In this document: piece by piece, positions 5,226-12,336 of the stretch
Layout: the number at the start of each line of letters is the position of its first letter
Numbering within the stretch: position 1 is the stretch's first letter
Assembly (NCBI GenBank): GCA_045539625.1
Contig: JAZQFS010000083.1
Coordinates: 1-17,567 of the forward strand
DNA from: UMGS1387 sp045539625
GTDB taxonomy: Bacteria; Bacillota; Clostridia; Oscillospirales; CAG-382
Direction of reading: 5' to 3'
Length of the DNA stretch: 17,567 nt
Translations under genes and position numbers: made by a program
Notes under the pieces: model-generated
Databases searched by the model: none
Seen by the model: only the letters and a program-made list of their open reading frames with translations
Told to the model about the DNA's origin: nothing

Positions 5226-6893
5226 ATGGACAACAAACTTTTACAGCTTTCACAGCTTATTTTCCCCGACCTTACAGATGACGATACTGTTGAGTCCCTT
5301 GAGGCCCTCTTTCCCGAAAGAGGGCTGAAGGAAGGCGCAAAGGTTACAAGAATTGCCCCCAGCCCCACAGGCTCAATGCACATCGGCAACCTTTACGGCG
5401 CACTTGCAGACGAAAGAATTGCACACACGGCAACAGATGACGGCGTGTTCTATCTCAGAATTGAAGATACCGATGACAAGAGAGAAGTTCCCGGAGCCGT
5501 TGAAAAAATCATAAAGTACCTCGGTGCATTCGGTATTGAATTTGACGAAGGCGCAAGTGCCGAGGGTGATGTGGGAGCATACGGTCCCTACAGACAGAGA
5601 CAAAGAGCAAAATATTATCACATAGTCGCAAGAAATCTTCTTCTTGAAGGCAGAGCGTATCCTTGCTTCTGTACCGAAGAAGATCTTAAGGCAGCTCACG
5701 AAGCACAGGAAGCGGCAAAGGAAAACTTCGGCTACTACGGCAAGTGGGCAAAGCACAGAGATATGGACATTGACGAGGCTATTGCAAAAATTCAGAAGGG
5801 CGAAAGCTTTGTTTTAAGATTCAAAAGCCTTGGTGATCCTTCAAAAAAGGTTGACTTCAAGGATCAGATTAAGGGTAAGCTCTCATTCCCCGAAAACGAC
5901 CAGGACTTTGTTCTTCTTAAGTCTGACGGTATTCCCACATACCATTTTGCACATGTTGTTGATGACCACTTTATGAGAACAACCGACGTGGTACGCGGCG
6001 AGGAATGGCTGTCAACGCTTCCTTGGCACGTTGAGCTGTGGCGTGCCTGCGGCTTCAAGATGCCCAGATTCTGCCACACCGCACAGGTTATGAAGCTTGA
6101 TGAGGAAACAGGAACAAAGAGAAAGATGAGCAAGCGTAAGGATCCCGAATGTACTCTCGGCTTCTACTTTGAAAAGGGTTATCCCGCAAAGAGCGTTATC
6201 GAGTATCTTATGACACTTCTTAACTCAAACTTTGAGCAGTGGAGAAGTGCAAACAAGGAAAGCTCCTACAAGGACTTCCCCTTCAAGGCTTCCAACATGG
6301 GTAACTCGGGAGCTATGTTTGACCTTGCAAAATTCAACGATGTATCAAAGAATATCATTGCAAATATGACGGCAGACGAGGTTTACCAAGGCGTTACCGT
6401 ATGGGCAAAGGAAAACGATGAAGAGTTTTACAATATGCTTACTTCCGACGAAGAATATGCAAAAGCATACTTTGCCATCGGCAGAGGCGGCAAAAAGCCG
6501 AGAAAAGACTTTGCTTGCTGGAGTGAAGTAAAGAGCTTTGTTTCCTACTACTACGATAACCTCTTTGCAATTGAGGAAGCATTCCCCGAAAACGTAAGCA
6601 CACAGGAAAGAGCGGCAATGCTTAACGATTATGCTTCTCTTTACGACGAAAATGACGACAACAACGGCTGGTTTGAAAAAATCAAAGCACTTTCCGATAA
6701 GTACGGCTATGCGTCCGATATGAAGGCTTACAAGGAAAATCCCGATGCCTTCAAGGGAAGTATTACAGATGTCAGCAACGTAGTAAGAGTTGCAGTGACG
6801 GGAAGAAATAACTCACCTGATCTTTGCTCTCTTATGAAGGTTATGGGCAAGGACAGAGTAATTGCAAGAATCAAGAGTGCGGCGGCACTTTAA
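5226..6893 (+). CDS. gltX: Glutamyl-tRNA synthetase, long clostridial type
   Basis: This class Ic synthetase attaches Glu to tRNA-Glu in the cytosol. Evidence is VTRIAPSPTGSMHIGNLYGA (40-59, HIGH box HIGN at 52-55), the LRIEDTDDKRE segment (about 77-87), YGPYRQRQR (119-127), CFCTEEDL and the second signature KRKMSKRKD with KMSKR at 300-304. Unlike the common ~485-aa GluRS, this form has a 38-residue extension before the first motif and totals 555 aa, as I remember for a group found in Clostridia. The C-terminal third would hold the anticodon-binding part, though it is divergent. The start ATG 5226 follows AAAGGA at a normal distance. It is followed 14 bases later by glnS, so Glu- and Gln-charging are co-transcribed. 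Whether it also mischarges tRNA-Gln cannot be told here. Confidence 0.93.
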   Translation: MDNKLLQLSQLIFPDLTDDDTVESLEALFPERGLKEGAKVTRIAPSPTGSMHIGNLYGALADERIAHTATDDGVFYLRIEDTDDKREVPGAVEKIIKYLGAFGIEFDEGASAEGDVGAYGPYRQRQRAKYYHIVARNLLLEGRAYPCFCTEEDLKAAHEAQEAAKENFGYYGKWAKHRDMDIDEAIAKIQKGESFVLRFKSLGDPSKKVDFKDQIKGKLSFPENDQDFVLLKSDGIPTYHFAHVVDDHFMRTTDVVRGEEWLSTLPWHVELWRACGFKMPRFCHTAQVMKLDEETGTKRKMSKRKDPECTLGFYFEKGYPAKSVIEYLMTLLNSNFEQWRSANKESSYKDFPFKASNMGNSGAMFDLAKFNDVSKNIIANMTADEVYQGVTVWAKENDEEFYNMLTSDEEYAKAYFAIGRGGKKPRKDFACWSEVKSFVSYYYDNLFAIEEAFPENVSTQERAAMLNDYASLYDENDDNNGWFEKIKALSDKYGYASDMKAYKENPDAFKGSITDVSNVVRVAVTGRNNSPDLCSLMKVMGKDRVIARIKSAAAL

Positions 6894-6907
6894 CGGAGGA
6901 TAAAACA

Positions 6908-8575
6908 ATGACAAATGAAGTTGTAAGCACAAACTTTATACACAAAATTATAGACGAAGACATTGAAAACGGACTGACTGCCCGTATTCACACCCGTTTT
7001 CCTCCCGAGCCTAACGGATATCCTCACATCGGACACTTAAAGGCTATCTGGATTAACTATTCTACAGCTCAGAAGTATAACGGTCTTTTCAACCTGCGTT
7101 TTGACGATACCAACCCCTCCAAGGAAGGCGACGAATTTGTTGAAGCATTTATAAATGACCTTAAGTGGTTAGGCATTACTCCCGACAACATCTGCTTCGG
7201 CTCCGACTACTTTGACAAGTGCTACGAATTTGCAGTAAAGCTTATCAAGGACGGCAAGGCTTTCGTCTGCGACCTTACCAAGGAAGAAATCGACGAATAT
7301 CGCGGAACTCTTAAGACGGCAGGTAAGAACAGCCCCTACAGAGACAGAAGCGTTGAAGAAAACCTTGACCTTTTTGAACGCATGAAGAACGGTGAGTTTG
7401 CCGACGGCACAAAGACACTCCGTGCCAAGATTGATATGACAAGCCCCAACATGAATATGCGTGATCCCGTTATCTACAGAATTTTGCGTGCTCACCATCA
7501 CAGAACAGGCGACAAGTGGTGCATTTATCCTCTTTATGACTATGCTCACCCCATTCAGGACGCACTTGAAGGAATTACACACTCACTTTGTGATGTTGAA
7601 TTTGAAAACCACCGTCCTCTTTATGAGTGGGTTATAAACAATATCGGCTTTGAATGTCCTCCCAAGCAGAGAGAATTTGCAAAGCTCAATATCACCCATA
7701 CAAAGATAGGCAAGCGTTATTCCAAGGCGCTTATCGAAAACGGCATTGCCGACGGCTGGGACGATCCGAGACTTCCGACGCTTCGTGCTCTCAGAAGACG
7801 CGGCTATTCTCCCGAAGCACTTTTCAACTTTGTACAGCTCTCGGGTATTTCAAAGGCAATGAGTCTTTGCGACTACGGTCTTTTAGAGCACTGCATGAGA
7901 GAAGAGCTTAACCTTAAGGCACAAAGACGTATGGCGGTGCTTGACCCAATTGAAGTTGAAATCACAAACTTCGGCGATGACGAAGTGGTATACTTTGACG
8001 TAGCAAATAACCCTGCTTCACAAGAAGATGCAGGTACACGCAAGGTTGCATTTACAAAGCATCTTTACATTGAAAGAGAAGACTTTTCCGACAATCCTCC
8101 GCCAAAGTATCAGAGAATGACACTTGACAAGGAAGTACGCTTTATGAGTGCGTACGTTGTAAAGTGCAATGAAGTGCTGTACAACGAGGACGGCTCCGTT
8201 AAAAAGCTTCTTTGTACAGTTGACCGTGAAACAGCAGGCTGCAATCCTCTCGACGGCAGAAAAATCAAGGGCACAATTCACTGGGTAAGCAAGGAAAATG
8301 CCATTGATGCCGAAGTAAGACTTTATGACAATCTCTTTACCTGCGAGGATACCGTTGTTATTAATATGGACAACTACAGAGATTACGTAAATCCCGATTC
8401 AGTAAAGATTATGAAGAACGCAAAGCTTGAAAAGGCTCTCGGTGATGCCGAAAGCGGCGATAAGTTCCAGTTTGTAAGAAACGGTTACTTCTGCTGTGAT
8501 GTTCACGACAAAAATGTATACAACAGAATCGTAACCTTAAAGGACAGCTTTGCAAAGCTTCAGAAAAGGGACTGA
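6908..8575 (+). CDS. glnS: Glutaminyl-tRNA synthetase
   Basis: GlnRS charges tRNA-Gln directly. The signature FPPEPNGYPHIGHLKAI (31-47) contains HIGH at 40-43. Further family blocks are LRFDDTNPSKE (63-73), DYAHPIQDALEGITHSLC (211-228) and GWDDPRLPTLRALRRRG. The C-terminal half (about 340-555) is the two-barrel anticodon-binding region. The second signature, VMSKRKL in E. coli, reads KIGKRYS here (266-272), keeping only the K-R pair. The start is ATG 6908 with GGAGG eight bases upstream; an open frame back to 6824 overlaps gltX and has no ribosome site. Length 555 aa is normal. The presence of GlnRS suggests direct Gln-tRNA formation rather than sole dependence on the GatCAB route. Confidence 0.95.
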   Translation: MTNEVVSTNFIHKIIDEDIENGLTARIHTRFPPEPNGYPHIGHLKAIWINYSTAQKYNGLFNLRFDDTNPSKEGDEFVEAFINDLKWLGITPDNICFGSDYFDKCYEFAVKLIKDGKAFVCDLTKEEIDEYRGTLKTAGKNSPYRDRSVEENLDLFERMKNGEFADGTKTLRAKIDMTSPNMNMRDPVIYRILRAHHHRTGDKWCIYPLYDYAHPIQDALEGITHSLCDVEFENHRPLYEWVINNIGFECPPKQREFAKLNITHTKIGKRYSKALIENGIADGWDDPRLPTLRALRRRGYSPEALFNFVQLSGISKAMSLCDYGLLEHCMREELNLKAQRRMAVLDPIEVEITNFGDDEVVYFDVANNPASQEDAGTRKVAFTKHLYIEREDFSDNPPPKYQRMTLDKEVRFMSAYVVKCNEVLYNEDGSVKKLLCTVDRETAGCNPLDGRKIKGTIHWVSKENAIDAEVRLYDNLFTCEDTVVINMDNYRDYVNPDSVKIMKNAKLEKALGDAESGDKFQFVRNGYFCCDVHDKNVYNRIVTLKDSFAKLQKRD

Positions 8576-8580
8576 TTTTG

Positions 8581-9267
8581 ATGATGCAGAAATTCTATGA
8601 CAGATTGAAGGACGACTTTTTACACAAAGGCTCGATAAATATCGTTTGTCTTGGTGACAGCATCACTGAAGGTTGTTTTGAAATCAACACCAAAAAGCCT
8701 TTTGATGCATATCCTCATAAGTTTATGAAACTTTTGAAGGTGCTTTTTCCCCATACAACCTTTAACGTTATAAATTCGGGTATCGGCGGAACTACTGCAC
8801 GCTTTGCACTTACAAGACTTGAGCGTGATGTGTTCAGCTATCATCCCGACCTTGTAACCGTGGCTTTCGGCGTAAACGATTATATGGAGTATGACACGTA
8901 TATCCGTTGTCTCGGCGAGCTTTTTGATGCACTTAACGAAAAAGGAATTCCCTGCATCTTCCTTACGGAAATGACAATGAATACCTATGTCGATGAACCG
9001 AATACACCTGAAAAATATATAGACTATGCTCATAAAACCGTTGATGTCATGAAAGACGGTGTTCTCGATAAGGCATTTGACGGTGCTATCGCTCTTGCAA
9101 AGGAAAAGGGAATAAAGGTGTGCGACTCCTATCATAAGTGGAAGAACATGGCAAAGAACGGTGTGGATACAACACAGCTTCTTGCCAACAGAATAAATCA
9201 TCCCAACTGTGATATGCATGACTTTTTCGCTTATTGGCTTATTGAGACAATTTTCTGCGAGGATTAA
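8581..9267 (+). CDS. Short SGNH/GDSL hydrolase, last gene of the gltX-glnS operon
   Basis: A 228-aa single-domain SGNH hydrolase unrelated in detail to the two tandem esterases at 2559-4483. It shows block I CLGDSITEG with Ser28, block II INSGIGGTT (65-72) and block III FGVND with Asn99. A block-V-like RINHPN follows, with His207. The usual Asp three residues before the His is Arg204, so a Ser-His dyad is likely. No signal peptide. The start could be TTG 8578, ATG 8581 or ATG 8584; AAAAGGG inside the end of glnS favours 8581. Only five bases separate it from the glnS stop, and a terminator follows at 9285, so it is the final gene of the synthetase operon. Its link to translation is unknown. 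Confidence 0.85.
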   Translation: MMQKFYDRLKDDFLHKGSINIVCLGDSITEGCFEINTKKPFDAYPHKFMKLLKVLFPHTTFNVINSGIGGTTARFALTRLERDVFSYHPDLVTVAFGVNDYMEYDTYIRCLGELFDALNEKGIPCIFLTEMTMNTYVDEPNTPEKYIDYAHKTVDVMKDGVLDKAFDGAIALAKEKGIKVCDSYHKWKNMAKNGVDTTQLLANRINHPNCDMHDFFAYWLIETIFCED

Positions 9268-9284
9268 ATATTTCAAAAAATTGC

Positions 9285-9311
9285 GGACTGCACTTGTGCA
9301 GTCCCCTTTTT
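9285..9311 (+). terminator. Terminator of the GNAT-gltX-glnS-SGNH operon
   Basis: A perfect 8-bp stem GGACTGCA/TGCAGTCC (9285-9292 with 9297-9304) with loop CTTG is followed by CCTTTTTG. On the other strand a T-rich run also follows the stem (9279-9274), so it could also stop the convergent sdpI transcript. Confidence 0.85.
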
Positions 9312-9334
9312 GTGTGTTTTGTGAGTTTTAACCG

Positions 9335-9946
9335 TTATTTTTTTGCTGTGATTATTCCGTAAACTATGCCGATAATTGTGTAAGGAATAAGAAGAAAGAG
9401 GCAGACAACGGAAGCCAAAGGCTTGAAAAACAGGCTTATCATAAACAGAATGCCCATTATAACCGTTTCGTATCCGATGAATCTGTTGATTTTTTTTGCT
9501 TTTTCGGCATCTGTGTCATAATTTTTAATGTAGTCAAACTTGGGAAGATAATTGCCCACTACCAGCAGTATCGTACCCACAATAAACACGGCTATACGTC
9601 TTATATCAAGCTCGTTTCCCAAAGCGTAGATAAATGTCACAGGCTGTAAAACATTTGTCATAACGGGAATTATCCACTTGGTTGCCCTTTCGAATTTCAC
9701 TCTTTCGCCGTGCTTTGAGGCATTAATGTCATTTATAAAACAGCAGAATGCCTGAAGCAGTACCATAAGCAGCGGCAGCATAAATACAACAAAGCCTTTT
9801 GATGCAAAATTGTCGGGATTGTTGTTCATATCAAAGTGTATTGCAATGCTGTCAGGAAGCTTGCTCCACAAAGCAACTCCCAAAAGTATGGGTAAAAGAC
9901 ATACCCCGCTTGTTAATGCAAATGTTTTCCATTTGAAAAACTTCAT
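9335..9946 (-). CDS. sdpI: SdpI-family membrane immunity-type protein (DUF1648 + SdpI)
   Basis: The 203-aa protein has about six hydrophobic segments (roughly 8-27, 52-71, 92-110, 117-134, 159-174 and 177-198). The conserved DUF1648 block LPDSIAIHFDMNNNPDNFA lies at 30-48 and the SdpI-like GNYLPKFDY at 131-139. In Bacillus, SdpI protects cells from the SdpC toxin and sequesters the repressor SdpR. Here no sdpABC toxin genes are in view, so the role may be immunity to a neighbour's toxin or general envelope stress. I start at ATG 9946, which overlaps the sdpR stop in ATGA and has GGAGGTG upstream inside sdpR; the longer frame to 9976 lacks support. The usual SdpI motif GxRTPWT is not recognisable, so this is a divergent member. 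Confidence 0.85.
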   Translation of the reverse strand: MKFFKWKTFALTSGVCLLPILLGVALWSKLPDSIAIHFDMNNNPDNFASKGFVVFMLPLLMVLLQAFCCFINDINASKHGERVKFERATKWIIPVMTNVLQPVTFIYALGNELDIRRIAVFIVGTILLVVGNYLPKFDYIKNYDTDAEKAKKINRFIGYETVIMGILFMISLFFKPLASVVCLFLLIPYTIIGIVYGIITAKK

Positions 9947-10212
9947 TTTCCTACACCTCCAAATCCGTAAATCCATGTGAGAACATCCTCAAATACCGAG
10001 GTGTTCAATTCATAATATATGTAGTTTTTTACCTTTCTTTCGCTGATGAGGTCTGCACTTTTCAGCTTTGACAGATGATATGACACGGTAGCTCCCGTGA
10101 GATTGAAGCGGCTTGCAATTTCTCCCGCTGTTTTGCTGTCGTCCTTAAGCATTGACAGAATGTCACGTCTGACAGGGTCCGATATTGCTTTGAAGGTCTC
10201 GTTCATGCCCAT
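9943..10212 (-). CDS. sdpR: ArsR-family autorepressor, SdpR-type
   Basis: The 89-aa protein is a winged-helix ArsR regulator of the SdpR kind: FKAISDPVRRDILSMLK (7-23), a helix-turn-helix with AGEIASRF and ATVSYHLSKLKSADLI (29-56), then a wing ending KNYIYYELN (62-70). No metal-binding Cys pair (ELCVCDL type) is present, as expected for SdpR and unlike ArsR/SmtB. ATG 10212 has AAGGAG eight bases upstream. It is followed by sdpI with a four-base overlap. Two 22-bp palindromes flank its promoter (10234-10255 and 10290-10311), so it very likely represses itself and sdpI, with SdpI at the membrane relieving repression as in Bacillus. Confidence 0.88.
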   Translation of the reverse strand: MGMNETFKAISDPVRRDILSMLKDDSKTAGEIASRFNLTGATVSYHLSKLKSADLISERKVKNYIYYELNTSVFEDVLTWIYGFGGVGK

Positions 10213-10233
10213 TTGCAGTTCTCCTTTCGAGGG

Positions 10234-10255
10234 TATTTAGAAAATTTTCTAAATA
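10234..10255. promoter_or_regulatory. Operator O1 of sdpRI (start-site palindrome)
   Basis: A perfect 22-bp palindrome with half-site TATTTAGAAAA. It begins directly downstream of the -10 and covers the predicted start of transcription, a typical place for repression by SdpR. Confidence 0.75.
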
Positions 10256-10256
10256 G

Positions 10257-10285
10257 AATATATCACACAAGTTTCGATTTGTCAA
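10257..10285 (-). promoter_or_regulatory. sdpRI promoter
   Basis: On the minus strand TTGACA (10285-10280), 17 bases, then TATATT (10262-10257). The predicted start falls inside the downstream palindrome. Confidence 0.85.
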
Positions 10286-10289
10286 GAGG

Positions 10290-10311
10290 TATTTAGAAAA
10301 AAATCTAAATA
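10290..10311. promoter_or_regulatory. Operator O2 of sdpRI (upstream of -35)
   Basis: The same outer half-sites TATTTAGA/TCTAAATA at the same 22-bp spacing, but with an A/T centre that is not symmetric. It lies upstream of the -35, with its centre 56 bp from that of O1. Confidence 0.7.
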
Positions 10312-10317
10312 GATTAC

Positions 10318-10356
10318 AAAAAGCCGTCCCTTGCACCGTTGTTTTGTGCAAGGGAC
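10318..10356 (-). terminator. Terminator of the GH3 gene
   Basis: An 11-bp perfect stem (GTCCCTTGCAC with GTGCAAGGGAC, 10326-10336 and 10346-10356) with a 9-base loop; on the minus strand GGC and five T follow. It stops GH3 transcription before the sdpR promoter. Confidence 0.75.
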
Positions 10357-10430
10357 AGAAAATATATGTGCATAAATGTGGGGACACAAACCGTCAAAGC
10401 GGTCTTGTAAATGTCGTCAAATGTTCCCGA

Positions 10431-12101
10431 CTATGCTCTGGGAGCAAGAGGGTTGGGATCATAGGGGCACTGTCCCGTAAACTCAATCTCGCCGTAGAAG
10501 CCTCTTACCATAGCTTTCATTGTTGCGGCATCGGAGGTATAGGCGTTGATATAATTCTTTGCACTTGCAGAGAACCAGTCATAGTAAACAAAAGGAGAAC
10601 CTGTTGCAATACAGATGCTCTTTTCTGCACCGTACATAAGAACATAGAGGAACTGAGTCGCTTTTTCAAGGAAGAAGCTGGCTCCTCCGTAAGGCATATG
10701 GGGAGCAAGGTGGTTGAAGTAAAGGATAAGGTCATAGTTGTCGGCAATTTCTTTCATATGAGCTTCGCCCTTTATGCCTTCGCATATATCAACTGTTGCA
10801 CCGTACTTTGCAAATTCCTCGCTTACAACACTTACATTTTTGAGAATGTCATTAGAATATCCTATGTAAACAAGCATAACCTTCTTTACATCTTCCTTTT
10901 TAATGGGAACAAGGTTGTTCTTGCGTGCCATCCAGGTGAGAATTTTAGGCGCATACTTTGTTACCGTTGCCGCAGTATTTGCCCTTGCTTCTTCTCTGTC
11001 AGCCTGTGTTACGGGATAAACCAAATCGCAGTCAAAAAGACCAAGCTTTTCTTTCATGTCAAGAACTCTCTGACAAGCATCGTCAATTCTGCTTTCGGGA
11101 ATTTTTCCTTTTCTTACCGCTTCTTCAACAACCTCAAAGAAGTCTTCGTTTGTAGGACCGAGAATTACGTCATTACCTGCGTTGTAAAGTGCTGCAAAAA
11201 AATCCTCTCTTGTGGTGAACATACTTGTCAAAGCTCTCATTTCGACAGCATCCGTAATGGTAACACCCTTAAAGCCCATTTTGCCCTTAAGCAGGTCTGT
11301 TATGATGCTCTTTGAAAGGGTGGCAGGAACATATCTTCCGTCAACCTTTGTGTCATCTACGGCAGGGAAAGCATCGTGCTGAATCATTATGGAATAAACG
11401 CCCGAATCAATTGCCGCCTGGAAAATACGTCCCTGTCTTTCCCACCACACATCATAGCTGTCATTGATAACGGCTTCCGCAAAATGAGTGTCACGGTATT
11501 CGTTTTTGTCACAACCGGGAAAATGCTTAAGACACGCCGCAACATTTTCAGACTGAACGCCTTTTACGTATTCCTTAATCATATCTATTGAAAGATCAAC
11601 ATCCGAGGAAAAGACTCTTGTAAGGGATACCGCACGGAAAGGTGAAGGGTTATCGCAAACAGGACCCCAGTCCCAGCGAACACCTGACAGCTTAAGCTCG
11701 TGAGCGATACACTTTGCTATTTCATAAGCTGCTTTTGTGTCTCTTGTGGCGGCAAGACCGTTGTTTGAAGGAGTATCGGAAAAGAATGGGAAGGATCTGC
11801 GGCAGCCTCTTTCAGCATCCATTGCAGAAACAAAGGGTGCTTTAAGATTGCGGCTTGCCTGTTCGGAAAATAGTCTGATTTTTATATCAATATCGTAGTC
11901 AATGTTATCTGCATTTGCCACTTCTTCGGCAAGGTTTACAAAGTCAAGATTCATATGACCTGCATTCCACATATTTCCGTAGGGGTATTTCTTGAAAAAT
12001 TCGTCAATGTCGGTCACCTTTGCCATAACTCTGGGTGACATTGCAACGGTCTGACCGATTTTTTCACGTAAGGTAAGTTCACTTAAAAGGGGCTTTTTCA
12101 T
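10431..12101 (-). CDS. Glycoside hydrolase family 3, NagZ-like, two-domain
   Basis: The 556-aa protein has a GH3 TIM-barrel (about 1-380) and a GH3 C-terminal alpha/beta domain (about 395-545). The catalytic Asp is D284 in GFKGVTITDAVEM (277-289). The NagZ-type loop KHFPG (192-196) leads to D204-T-H206, where family knowledge places the unusual Asp/His acid-base of beta-N-acetylglucosaminidases. The usual PGHG reads PGCD here. This suggests exo-beta-N-acetylglucosaminidase activity, but the degenerate substrate region (MDAERG instead of VDQEGG) makes another sugar possible. No signal peptide, so cytosolic. The start is ATG 12101 with GGAGG seven bases upstream; the frame to 12137 lacks a ribosome site. 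It is divergent from the GH36 gene, with its own promoter (12153-12180) and terminator (10318-10356). Confidence 0.88.
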   Translation of the reverse strand: MKKPLLSELTLREKIGQTVAMSPRVMAKVTDIDEFFKKYPYGNMWNAGHMNLDFVNLAEEVANADNIDYDIDIKIRLFSEQASRNLKAPFVSAMDAERGCRRSFPFFSDTPSNNGLAATRDTKAAYEIAKCIAHELKLSGVRWDWGPVCDNPSPFRAVSLTRVFSSDVDLSIDMIKEYVKGVQSENVAACLKHFPGCDKNEYRDTHFAEAVINDSYDVWWERQGRIFQAAIDSGVYSIMIQHDAFPAVDDTKVDGRYVPATLSKSIITDLLKGKMGFKGVTITDAVEMRALTSMFTTREDFFAALYNAGNDVILGPTNEDFFEVVEEAVRKGKIPESRIDDACQRVLDMKEKLGLFDCDLVYPVTQADREEARANTAATVTKYAPKILTWMARKNNLVPIKKEDVKKVMLVYIGYSNDILKNVSVVSEEFAKYGATVDICEGIKGEAHMKEIADNYDLILYFNHLAPHMPYGGASFFLEKATQFLYVLMYGAEKSICIATGSPFVYYDWFSASAKNYINAYTSDAATMKAMVRGFYGEIEFTGQCPYDPNPLAPRA

Positions 12102-12152
12102 AATTATTCCTCCATAATCATTTATGTTGTATGACAATCCTCTACCAATAAA

Positions 12153-12180
12153 AGTATAACATCCCTGTCCCGTTTGTCAA
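12153..12180 (-). promoter_or_regulatory. Promoter of the GH3 gene
   Basis: On the minus strand TTGACA (12180-12175), a 16-base spacer and TATACT (12158-12153), preceded by TGT as an extended -10. Confidence 0.78.
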
Positions 12181-12281
12181 GCATTTAATGAAAAAAAGGG
12201 AATAAATGATAACTATAACGGAAGTTTTGAAAAATGTCTGAGGGTTAGTTTTTATGTGTGGAATTTACTTCAAATTTTGTC

Positions 12282-12310
12282 TTGATTTTTGATTTGCCTT
12301 GCTATAAAAT
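12282..12310 (+). promoter_or_regulatory. Possible promoter of the GH36 gene
   Basis: TTGATT (12282-12287), 17 bases, TAAAAT (12305-12310). The weaker match leaves room for an activator. The stretch 12181-12281 between the two divergent promoters is A/T-rich and I see no clear catabolite-repression or regulator palindrome in it. Confidence 0.45.
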
Positions 12311-12336
12311 GAAGTTGTGTAAGGGAGGTTTGTTTT

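Noticed and set aside
6824..6907. N-terminal extension of GlnRS into gltX
   Set aside because: It overlaps the conserved end of gltX, lacks a ribosome site, and ATG 6908 has a perfectly placed GGAGG.
8620..9276. 218-codon open frame antisense to the third SGNH hydrolase
   Set aside because: The plus-strand gene shows SGNH motifs and operon context; the antisense product has no recognisable domain.
10344..11315. 323-codon open frame on the plus strand, antisense to GH3
   Set aside because: It lies opposite a well-conserved GH3 gene, has no ribosome site, and its Cys/Ser/Phe-rich translation is typical of antisense shadow of this codon usage.
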